In this document: one piece after another, positions 1 through 5,062 of the stretch
Layout: the number at the start of each line of letters is the position of its first letter
Numbering within the stretch: the first letter of the stretch is position 1
Assembly (NCBI GenBank): GCA_030043285.1
Contig: JASHXZ010000557.1
Span: 1 to 6,078, forward strand
DNA from: Xanthobacteraceae bacterium
Lineage (GTDB): Bacteria; Pseudomonadota; Alphaproteobacteria; Rhizobiales; Xanthobacteraceae
Length of the DNA: 6,078 nt
Reading direction: 5' to 3'
Position numbers and translations under genes: made by a program
The notes under the pieces: generated by a model
Seen by the model: only the letters and a program-made list of their open reading frames with translations
Told to the model about the DNA's origin: nothing
Database searches by the model: none

Positions 1-895
1 CGCCGCCATCGAGGGCCGCATCAAGGCGCTGGCGCGCGCCCACACCCTGCTCTCGGATTCGCGCTGGAACGGCGCCGATCTCGCCACCCTGGTCGGCGAG
101 GAGCTCGCGCCCTACCGCACCGGCGACAAGGTCAGCCTGCATGGTCCGGACATTTCGCTGCAGCCCTCGACCGCGCAGGGCTTGGCGCTGGCGCTGCATG
201 AGCTTGCCACCAACGCGGCCAAGCACGGCGCGCTGTCGTCGATCAAAGGCAGGCTCAGCCTGACCTGGCAACTGCGCCCCGACGCCCTGGTGCTGGAATG
301 GACCGAGAGCGGCGGGCCGCCGATTACGCCGCCAACGTCGCGCAGCTTCGGTCTGCGCGTCATCCGCGCCAGTGTCGAGCAGCAGCTCAATGGCGAGGCG
401 ACGTTCCAGTGGGAACCGCACGGGCTGTGCTGCCGCTTCTCAATTCCGCGCCGCGAGGTGACGAAGGCGCGCGAAGCCGCCGCGACGCCGCCGCTGGCGA
501 GCCTCAACGGCAGCGCCGGCCTGAAGGTCAACGGCCGGCCGCGCGTTCTGTTGGTCGAGGACGAGGCGCTGGTCGCCATGATGATCCAGGAATGCCTCGG
601 CGATTTCGGCTATCAGGTCGTCGGCCCGATCGCCACTGCGACCGAGGCCGCGGTGCGCGCCAAGGACGGCAATTTCGAAGCCGCGGTGCTCGACATCAAT
701 CTCGGTGACGGCGCGGTCTATCCGATCGCCGACCTGTTGGCGGCGCGCGGGGTGCCGTTCGTCTTCGTCACCGGCTATGACGCCGAAAGCGTCGAGCCGC
801 GCTTCCGCGACGTTCCCATTTTGCAGAAGCCGATCGAGCGCGACGTGCTGCAGCGGATTTTTGTCGTGGCCGCAAAGGCCGCGGTCGCGGGGTAA
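1..895 (+). CDS. Hybrid HWE-family sensor histidine kinase with C-terminal receiver domain (3' part)
   Basis: The reading frame is open from base 2, and its 5' end lies outside the window; 297 residues are visible. Residues 1-25 (GRIKALARAHTLL) match the helix just after the phosphoacceptor histidine in HWE/HisKA_2 kinases, so the H-box itself is missing here. Residues about 55-150 form the ATP-binding domain: the N-box is LHELATNAAKHGALS (His66, Asn71), WTE at 100-102 is the W-X-E of the HWE family, and FGLRVI at 116-121 is the G-box region. After a linker (about 151-178), residues 179-290 form a complete receiver domain with acidic residues Glu186 and Asp187, phosphoacceptor Asp231 (VLDINL), Thr257 (FVTGY) and Lys276 (QKP). 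It should autophosphorylate and pass phosphate to its own receiver or to a partner. The signal cannot be known because the sensor part is not visible. The gene stops 28 bases before the convergent protease gene. Confidence 0.93.
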   Translation, partial: AAIEGRIKALARAHTLLSDSRWNGADLATLVGEELAPYRTGDKVSLHGPDISLQPSTAQGLALALHELATNAAKHGALSSIKGRLSLTWQLRPDALVLEWTESGGPPITPPTSRSFGLRVIRASVEQQLNGEATFQWEPHGLCCRFSIPRREVTKAREAAATPPLASLNGSAGLKVNGRPRVLLVEDEALVAMMIQECLGDFGYQVVGPIATATEAAVRAKDGNFEAAVLDINLGDGAVYPIADLLAARGVPFVFVTGYDAESVEPRFRDVPILQKPIERDVLQRIFVVAAKAAVAG

Positions 896-923
896 GGTAA
901 GACCCGTACTTAGGGCCGGAACG

Positions 924-2075
924 TCACGCTGCGAGATCGGCGCTCCGGAATTTGACGCAACGCCGTGCAAAACTCGGCGAAATGTCGCGGGCTTTGAAAA
1001 TCGCGCCGGCGAGCAGCGCGTAGCTCAGGACGCCGATCACGACGTGAATGGGCACGCCGATCAAGACCGAATCGACGAGATCGCTGGTCGCGTCCCAGGC
1101 GCCGTGCAGGACGGCTGCGCAGAGCCAGCCGAGCGGAATCACAAGCGCCGCCATGCTGGGCCGCAGCACCGCGAGCCCGATGAAATAGCCGAACATCCCG
1201 GAATAGGCCGAGTGGGCGGTCAGTTCAGGTAGCCCGCGCCCCAGTAGTTGCACCAATCCCTGGAACGCCATGTTCGTTTTCGCCTCGTCGACCGCCTGAG
1301 GAACGTATTGGACGAGGGTCTCATAGATAAAGAATCCGCTACCGGACGCGGCGCCGAGAACAATGCCGTCGAGCGGCTCGCGCAGGCCGAAATGCTGGGC
1401 GACGCCGGAAAGAAACGCGCTCAGCCCGCCTGTCGTACGGCGGCTCAAAAAGGTGAATGCTACCGTCACCAGCGCCAGTGCCATGAGCGGCACAGCCTTG
1501 AACCCCTCCTCGCCCAATCCGGTGCCGAAAACATCGCCGGCAATCACGGCGAGCGGATTCGACGATCTCTCCAGATTTTGCGCCGGGATCAAAGAGTAGA
1601 AAAGGTCGTACCAGTAATCCCAGAACGGGGTTGTCAGGAGCCAGAACATGGCGACGCTGACGAGCGCCTGGAGTAAACCGGACCGGGCTCGGCCGCACAT
1701 CTGATTGATGTAGTAATTGATGATGAACGCAATGTAGATGCCGAGGATCGAGAACACCTGCCAGGCTTCGTTGACCCCGGGCGGAGCCATCTTGCCGCCC
1801 ATCATCAAATGAAAGCCCGGAAACGGAATCGCCATCAGCATAAGGGCGGCGATCAGAGAGACGAATATCGGCAGCAGATGTTCGTGGCTTAAGGTCGAGC
1901 GGCCGCCCAGCAATGGAAAGAGGACGTTGATGGAGAGCTTCAAGTCGCTTTCGGTCGGTGTGCGATCTGCGAAATCGCGTGTCGCGTCATCCGGCGCAAG
2001 GTGCCCATGGGCGGCTTCCTCCAAGGAGGAAGGCCGTCGAGCTGTCACGTTGTCCCCTGTCTGGTGGAGTGCCAT
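924..2075 (-). CDS. PrsW-family intramembrane protease
   Basis: This 383-residue polytopic membrane protein has a hydrophilic, probably cytoplasmic N-terminus of about 65 residues and roughly eight or nine hydrophobic segments (about 67-90, 104-121, 136-152, 173-188, 194-211, 233-253, 287-304, 308-325 and 331-358). The PrsW (M82) pattern is present in order: GEEGFK with Glu189, Glu190 and Lys193; D236-G-x-x-x-G followed by GFFIYET with Glu252; AHSAYSG with His288; and HGAWD with His324 and Asp328. In Bacillus subtilis PrsW cleaves an anti-sigma factor; the substrate of alphaproteobacterial members is generally unknown, and no sigma/anti-sigma pair is visible here. It is much longer than B. 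subtilis PrsW, which is about 220 residues. Start: ATG at 2075 has only a weak, distant AAGG. GTG at 2048 (residue 10) has a better AGGGGA just upstream and is a real alternative. Family call is firm; physiological role is unknown. Confidence 0.87.
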   Translation of the reverse strand: MALHQTGDNVTARRPSSLEEAAHGHLAPDDATRDFADRTPTESDLKLSINVLFPLLGGRSTLSHEHLLPIFVSLIAALMLMAIPFPGFHLMMGGKMAPPGVNEAWQVFSILGIYIAFIINYYINQMCGRARSGLLQALVSVAMFWLLTTPFWDYWYDLFYSLIPAQNLERSSNPLAVIAGDVFGTGLGEEGFKAVPLMALALVTVAFTFLSRRTTGGLSAFLSGVAQHFGLREPLDGIVLGAASGSGFFIYETLVQYVPQAVDEAKTNMAFQGLVQLLGRGLPELTAHSAYSGMFGYFIGLAVLRPSMAALVIPLGWLCAAVLHGAWDATSDLVDSVLIGVPIHVVIGVLSYALLAGAIFKARDISPSFARRCVKFRSADLAA

Positions 2076-2121
2076 GACCGGATAACGCCTTTGGGCTCAA
2101 TGACGCTGACGTAGTACTGTG

Positions 2122-2135
2122 CGGAGCGATCTCCG
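2122..2135 (-). repeat. Short hairpin in the protease leader
   Basis: The arms CGGAG and CTCCG pair perfectly around a four-base CGAT loop. It lies 46 bases upstream of the ATG of the PrsW-family gene. It may be part of the 5' leader structure, but a 5-bp hairpin of this size can arise by chance. Confidence 0.4.
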
Positions 2136-2162
2136 AGATGCAGAACGCCGATGAATTGAAAG

Positions 2163-2195
2163 GAAAGCAGAGCAACGATGCGCCACTCTGCTTTC
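2163..2195 (-). promoter_or_regulatory. 10-bp perfect inverted repeat upstream of the protease gene
   Basis: GAAAGCAGAG (2163-2172) and CTCTGCTTTC (2186-2195) are exact reverse complements around a 13-base spacer. Read on the minus strand, the second arm is followed by a pyrimidine-rich CTTTCAATTC. The element could end transcripts coming from the small-protein gene, act as an attenuator in the protease leader (about 88 bases from the ATG), or be a dyad operator. The symmetry is seen directly; the function is inferred. Confidence 0.5.
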
Positions 2196-2257
2196 TCGAA
2201 TTCCTGCTGGCCGACGAGAATCCGCGTTAGCGAGCCTGCGTTTGGGCGAGCACGGAT

Positions 2258-2284
2258 AGCGTCACGGAAGCGCTCCGTGAAGCT
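2258..2284 (-). terminator. Probable hairpin terminator after the first small exported-protein gene
   Basis: TCACGGA (2262-2268) and TCCGTGA (2274-2280) form a perfect 7-bp stem with a 5-base loop. Beyond one mismatch, AGC and GCT extend it by three more pairs. It starts 10 bases after the stop codon of the minus-strand gene. There is no clear run of T after it, so it may be an RNA-stabilising 3' end rather than a classical intrinsic terminator. A similar hairpin follows the paralogous gene. Confidence 0.6.
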
Positions 2285-2293
2285 TCGATTACC

Positions 2294-2518
2294 TTATTTG
2301 GGTTGGCTTGCGGGATGTTTAGCCTGGTGGTGCTTCAGGCGATAATCGGTGCTGAGCTTGCTATTGTAACCGTAACTGCCACCGCCCGATTGCCCCGGGG
2401 CGACGTTAGGCGCGCCGTAATTTGCCGCGAATGACGGCGATGCAAGGCCTGTCGCGGCAATCGCGGCAATGAAGGCGAGCGCACCAAGTTTCGCGCCGAG
2501 TTTTGGCTTGTTGATCAT
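2294..2518 (-). CDS. Small exported protein, copy 1 (hypothetical)
   Basis: This is a 74-residue protein. Residues 1-31 form a Sec signal peptide: a basic start (MINKPKLGAK), a hydrophobic core (LGALAFIAAIAATGLA) and an SFA cleavage site before ANYG. The mature part is only about 43 residues: a Gly/Ser/Asn-rich segment (GQSGGGSYGYN) and a basic, histidine-containing tail (STDYRLKHHQAKH). There is no cysteine and no membrane anchor after the signal, so it should be periplasmic or secreted. The start at 2518 is chosen because AGGAG lies 7 bases upstream and because the paralogue at 2876-3088 begins at the same place. A longer start at 2548 would put the ribosome binding site inside the gene. 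I do not recognise a family and assign no function. Confidence 0.8.
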   Translation of the reverse strand: MINKPKLGAKLGALAFIAAIAATGLASPSFAANYGAPNVAPGQSGGGSYGYNSKLSTDYRLKHHQAKHPASQPK

Positions 2519-2525
2519 CAGTCTT

Positions 2526-2530
2526 CTCCT
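2526..2530 (-). promoter_or_regulatory. Ribosome binding site of small exported protein copy 1
   Basis: AGGAG on the minus strand lies 7 bases before the ATG at 2518. It sits inside the block AGGAGAAGA that is shared with copy 2. It decides the start in favour of MINKPK over the upstream in-frame ATG at 2548. Confidence 0.8.
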
Positions 2531-2736
2531 GATAAGGAACGACATCAACCGTGGCCTCCAGCGTCAGCGGCCTTCACCGTGGTGAGTCCGAAGGAGGATT
2601 GCTGCAGATGCATGGTGGCGACGGCCTCCGCCAAGACGTGTACACGCTGCGGACGGAATGCGAGATGCGCTGGGGTAAACTGTCGGTGATCGTGCTGATT
2701 TTCCGAATGGTCAGCGCGATTTTCAAAAATTATCCC

Positions 2737-2768
2737 AGCCGATGGTATCTCGCCCGATACTTTCGGCT
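2737..2768. repeat. Two-part stem-loop
   Basis: AGCCGA (2737-2742) pairs with TCGGCT (2763-2768). Inside a 2x2 internal loop, GTATC (2745-2749) pairs with GATAC (2756-2760) around the loop TCGCCC. The total is 11 pairs in 32 bases. It lies 18 bases from the perfect palindrome at 2787. It may be part of a small RNA or of an untranslated region; no promoter was identified. Confidence 0.45.
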
Positions 2769-2786
2769 ACCGGGAATCCAAGCGCC

Positions 2787-2810
2787 GTCGGGAACCGCGC
2801 GGTTCCCGAC
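2787..2810. repeat. Perfect 24-base palindrome
   Basis: GTCGGGAACCGC is followed directly by its exact reverse complement GCGGTTCCCGAC, giving complete two-fold symmetry with no spacer. It lies between the two small-protein genes, downstream of copy 2 and far upstream of copy 1. On the + strand it is followed 11 bases later by ATTTTGATT, which is too far for a good intrinsic terminator. It could be a dyad binding site, a bidirectional hairpin or a member of a dispersed palindromic repeat family. The symmetry is certain; the role is open. Confidence 0.7.
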
Positions 2811-2844
2811 ACCCGGCTCGATTTTGATTAAAGCACGGCCGCCC

Positions 2845-2861
2845 CACGGACGCTGCCCGTG
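2845..2861 (-). terminator. Hairpin after small exported-protein gene copy 2
   Basis: CACGG (2845-2849) and CCGTG (2857-2861) pair around a 7-base loop, 14 bases after the stop of the minus-strand gene. On the minus strand the flank AGCTTCACGG also occurs at the hairpin after copy 1, so this is probably the homologous element. A competing hairpin CGTGA-AGC-TCACG occupies 2858-2870. There is no T run. Confidence 0.4.
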
Positions 2862-2875
2862 AAGCTCACGCTATC

Positions 2876-3088
2876 TCATTGGGCTTTGCTGGGCAGGTGC
2901 TGCTTGGTGCGGTGATGCTTCAAGCGATAATCGGTGGCGACCTGGTGATTGTAGCCGGCGCTGCCGCCACCATTCGCGGCTGCGCTGTAGTTGGCTGCGA
3001 ATGACGGGGAGGTAAAGCCTGTCGCGGCGAATATGGCAATGAAGGCAACTGCACCGAGTGCCGCACCGAGTTTTGACTTGCTGGTCAT
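2876..3088 (-). CDS. Small exported protein, copy 2 (hypothetical)
   Basis: This 70-residue protein is a paralogue of the product of 2294-2518. Over the first 36 residues 26 are identical, and the C-terminal TDYRLKHH is shared. Residues 1-31 are a Sec signal peptide (basic MTSKSK, core LGAVAFIAIFAATGFT, cleavage after SFA). The mature part is about 39 residues: an Ala/Asn/Gly-rich segment (NYSAAANGGGSAGYN), then ATDYRLKHHRTKQHLPSKAQ. It lacks the APNVAPG-type insert of copy 1. AGGAG 7 bases upstream supports the start, and the same leader block precedes copy 1. The conserved tail and signal peptide with a variable middle suggest both copies are under selection. The function is unknown; the basic histidine-rich tail could contact metal, nucleic acid or the cell envelope, but this is speculation. 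Confidence 0.82.
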   Translation of the reverse strand: MTSKSKLGAALGAVAFIAIFAATGFTSPSFAANYSAAANGGGSAGYNHQVATDYRLKHHRTKQHLPSKAQ

Positions 3089-3095
3089 CGATCTT

Positions 3096-3100
3096 CTCCT
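3096..3100 (-). promoter_or_regulatory. Ribosome binding site of small exported protein copy 2
   Basis: AGGAG on the minus strand lies 7 bases before the ATG at 3088, with sequence context and spacing the same as in copy 1. Confidence 0.8.
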
Positions 3101-3316
3101 GACAAAAATGACATCGGCCGCGGCATCCTGCGTCAGCAGACGTGATTTCAGTCCAAGGGCGAATGGCTACAAACGAAAGGCTACGACGGCCGGGGCAACA
3201 TTAGGCGGTGATCGGAGGCATAACTTTTGAAAAATTGCGCAGATGTTACGGAAATCACCATGGTCGTCATTGGCAAGGCTTCATGCGCTACAAGCCGCTA
3301 TCTTCGCTGAAGTCGA

Positions 3317-5059
3317 TCAGGCGCCACCATGTTGCAGCCGCCGATACGCGGCGTAGAGCGGCTCCCACATCTTGCGGCGGACTGCGGCGGCGATGGCGTC
3401 ATCCGGCAGCGGATCAGCCAGCCCTTCGGCCACCGCCTGCTCGGCCACCGCGACGGCGACGTGAAACGAAATCTTCCGCAAGCTGACCAGCGGCGGCAAC
3501 AGATTGGCGGCGCGATCGTGCCGCGCCGGCGACAGCTCGGCTAACGTCCGCGCCGCAGCCAAGAACATAGCGTCGGAGATGCGGCGCGCCTTCACCGCAA
3601 TCGCGCCGAGCCCGATGCCCGGATAGACATAGGCGTTGTTGGTCTGGTCGACGCGGATCCCGCGGCCGCCACGGCGCAGCGGAGGGAAGGGGCTTCCGGT
3701 GCCGATAATGGCGCGGCCTTCGGTCCAGGCGTCAAGCTCCAGCGGGCTCGCCTCGCTGCGTTCGGTCGGATTCGACAGCGGAAAGATGATCGGCCGCCGC
3801 ACGTGGGCCGCCATCTCGCGCACCATCGGCTCGGTGAAGGCGTGCGGTTGGCCCGACGTGCCTATCAGCACAGTGGGCTTTGCGTTGGCGATTACATCCG
3901 CCAAGTCGACACGTGGCGGCGACTGCAAGTTTTTCCAGCCGGCAAGCCGCTCGCGACTTTGCGCGAACGGCGCCTGAAACGGCTGGAGGTCATTCATGCC
4001 TTCGACCAACAGGCCGCCGCGGTCGACCAGATAAAAGCGGGCGCTGGCTTCGGCCTCGCTCAGGCCGGCCGCCACCATGGCGCGCAGCAACAGCGCGCAA
4101 ATGCCGGTACCGGCCGAGCCCGCGCCGAGCACGGCGATGCGCTGGCGGGCTAGCTCCTCGCCGGTGACGTCGACGGCTGCGAGCAGCGCGCCGACCGCGA
4201 CCGCCGCGGTGCCCTGAATGTCGTCATTGTACGAGCACAGCCGGTCGCGGTAGCGCGCCAACAGCCGGTTGGCGTTGCCTATGGCAAAGTCCTCCCAATG
4301 CAGCAGCACGTGGGGCCAGCGCGCCCGCACGGCGTGCGCAAACGTGTCGACCAGATCGTCATAGGCCTCGCCGCGCACGCGTTCGTGACGCCAGCCAATA
4401 TAAAGCGGATCGTCGAGGTGATCCTTGTTGTCGGTGCCGGCGTCGAGCAGCACCGGCAGTGTGGTCGATGGGTGCAGGCCGGCGCAGGCGGTGTAGAGCG
4501 ACAGCTTGCCGATCGGGATGCCCATGCCGCCGGCGCCTTGATCGCCGAGCCCGAGAATGCGCTCGCCGTCGCTGACCACGATCGCCTCGATGCCGTCGAA
4601 GTGGGCATGGCCGAGGATGCGGGCGATGCGGTCCTTGAGCGGCAGGCTCAAGAACAGGCCGCGCGGCTTGCGGAAGATGCGGCTGAACAGCTGGCAGCCC
4701 AGCCCGACCGTGGGCGTGTAGACGATCGGCATCATCTCTTCGATGTGTCGGGTCAGCAGCGCGTAAAACAGCGTCTCGTTGGAATCCTGCAGGCCGCGCA
4801 GGAAAATGAATTTCTGCAAATCGGAGCCGATGGCGCGGAACGCGTCGAGCCGGCGCTTGACCTGCCAATCGAGCGTGGCGACGTGCGGCGGCAGGAGGCC
4901 GTGCAGCTCGAACTCTTCGCGTTCCTTTGCCGTGAAGGCGGTGCCCTTATTGAGCAGCGGATCGTTGAGCAGCTCGTAGCCGGACAGCGCGGTCTCGATC
5001 ACGCGCGGCGCCGTGTCGGACGCGGGCTCGGTTTCTCCGCTTGATGACGCGTGCGGCAT
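3317..5059 (-). CDS. maeA: NAD(P)-dependent malic enzyme (SfcA/MaeA type)
   Basis: This 580-residue cytoplasmic enzyme catalyses oxidative decarboxylation of malate to pyruvate and CO2 with reduction of NAD(P). The N-terminal malic domain (about 76-265) has the catalytic Tyr114 in YTPTVG, Lys185 in GKLSLY and the metal ligands Glu256 and Asp257 in HWEDF. Asp280 (or Asp279) in the family signature YNDDIQGTAAVAVG completes the metal site. The Rossmann domain follows with GAGSAGTGI at 312-320, VDRGGLL at 345-351, SNPTERSEASP at 429-439 and QTNNAYVYPGIGLGA at 472-486. The length fits the E. coli MaeA class (about 565 residues). There is no phosphotransacetylase-like extension, unlike the roughly 770-residue rhizobial Dme/Tme enzymes. 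Cofactor preference cannot be read securely. The start lies 3 bases after the upstream carrier gene's stop and lacks a good ribosome binding site, so translational coupling is likely. Confidence 0.95.
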   Translation of the reverse strand: MPHASSSGETEPASDTAPRVIETALSGYELLNDPLLNKGTAFTAKEREEFELHGLLPPHVATLDWQVKRRLDAFRAIGSDLQKFIFLRGLQDSNETLFYALLTRHIEEMMPIVYTPTVGLGCQLFSRIFRKPRGLFLSLPLKDRIARILGHAHFDGIEAIVVSDGERILGLGDQGAGGMGIPIGKLSLYTACAGLHPSTTLPVLLDAGTDNKDHLDDPLYIGWRHERVRGEAYDDLVDTFAHAVRARWPHVLLHWEDFAIGNANRLLARYRDRLCSYNDDIQGTAAVAVGALLAAVDVTGEELARQRIAVLGAGSAGTGICALLLRAMVAAGLSEAEASARFYLVDRGGLLVEGMNDLQPFQAPFAQSRERLAGWKNLQSPPRVDLADVIANAKPTVLIGTSGQPHAFTEPMVREMAAHVRRPIIFPLSNPTERSEASPLELDAWTEGRAIIGTGSPFPPLRRGGRGIRVDQTNNAYVYPGIGLGAIAVKARRISDAMFLAAARTLAELSPARHDRAANLLPPLVSLRKISFHVAVAVAEQAVAEGLADPLPDDAIAAAVRRKMWEPLYAAYRRLQHGGA

Positions 5060-5062
5060 CGA

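Larger units (their letters stand above)
2076..2293. other. Intergenic region upstream of the PrsW-family gene
   Basis: This 218-base gap separates the first small exported-protein gene from the protease gene, both on the minus strand. It contains three inverted repeats, listed separately, and would hold the protease promoter or a read-through leader. No clear -35/-10 pair was recognised. A 30-codon + strand ORF (2138-2230) exists but has no convincing ribosome binding site. Confidence 0.6.
2519..2875. other. Intergenic region between the two small exported-protein genes
   Basis: These 357 bases hold the conserved leader of copy 1 (2519 to about 2570), a bulged stem-loop (2737-2768), a perfect 24-base palindrome (2787-2810) and the 3' hairpin of copy 2. 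A 103-codon + strand frame with a GTG start (2551-2862) crosses the region, but its product resembles nothing I know and it runs through the palindrome and the antisense leader, so I do not call it. Part of the region is clearly less GC-rich (29 of 60 bases G or C at 2701-2760). Confidence 0.65.
2258..3139 (-). repeat. Diverged tandem duplication of a unit of about 300 bases
   Basis: Unit A covers about 2258-2570 and unit B about 2845-3139. Each consists, in minus-strand order, of a leader with the blocks GCTGACGC and GATGTC, the shared AGGAGAAGA ribosome binding site, a small exported-protein gene and a 3' hairpin flanked by AGCTTCACGG. The leaders align over roughly 50 bases with one single-base gap; in the 24 bases beyond GATGTC, 18 match. 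The duplication therefore carried regulatory sequence along with the gene. Confidence 0.7.

Noticed and set aside
440..970. 176-codon minus-strand ORF across the receiver domain and the convergent gap
   Set aside because: It is antisense to a well-supported receiver domain, has no known motif and overlaps the end of the protease gene.
2138..2230. 30-codon + strand ORF (begins MQNADELKGK) upstream of the protease gene
   Set aside because: Its amino acid composition looks protein-like, but the only GGAG lies 11 bases before the ATG and forms part of a hairpin; it also runs through the 10-bp inverted repeat. Kept only as a remote possibility.
2519..2548. Longer start (MMSFLIRRRL) for small exported protein copy 1
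   Set aside because: It would bury the strong AGGAG at 2526-2530 inside the gene, and the paralogue has no equivalent extension.
2782..2806. EcfG-type promoter (GGAAC, 17 bases, CGTT) on the minus strand within the palindrome
   Set aside because: The GGAAC is present, but the -10 position reads CGCT, a mismatch, and it would give a leader of about 250 bases; GGAAC occurs there simply because it is part of the palindrome.
2551..2862. 103-codon + strand ORF with GTG start between the small-protein genes
   Set aside because: No ribosome binding site or recognisable family; it crosses the leader duplicated from copy 2 and the perfect palindrome, both of which suggest non-coding sequence.
3302..3312. 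CTTC-GCT-GAAG hairpin after the malic enzyme stop as a terminator
   Set aside because: The stem is only 4 bp with no T run on the minus strand, which is within chance expectation.
3208..3486. 92-codon + strand ORF spanning the end of the malic enzyme gene
   Set aside because: More than half of it is antisense to the malic enzyme C-terminus, and the product is Arg/Pro-rich without any motif.
4298..5044. 248-codon + strand ORF antisense to the malic enzyme gene
   Set aside because: It has low-complexity composition typical of antisense frames in GC-rich DNA, and the opposite strand carries all malic enzyme motifs.
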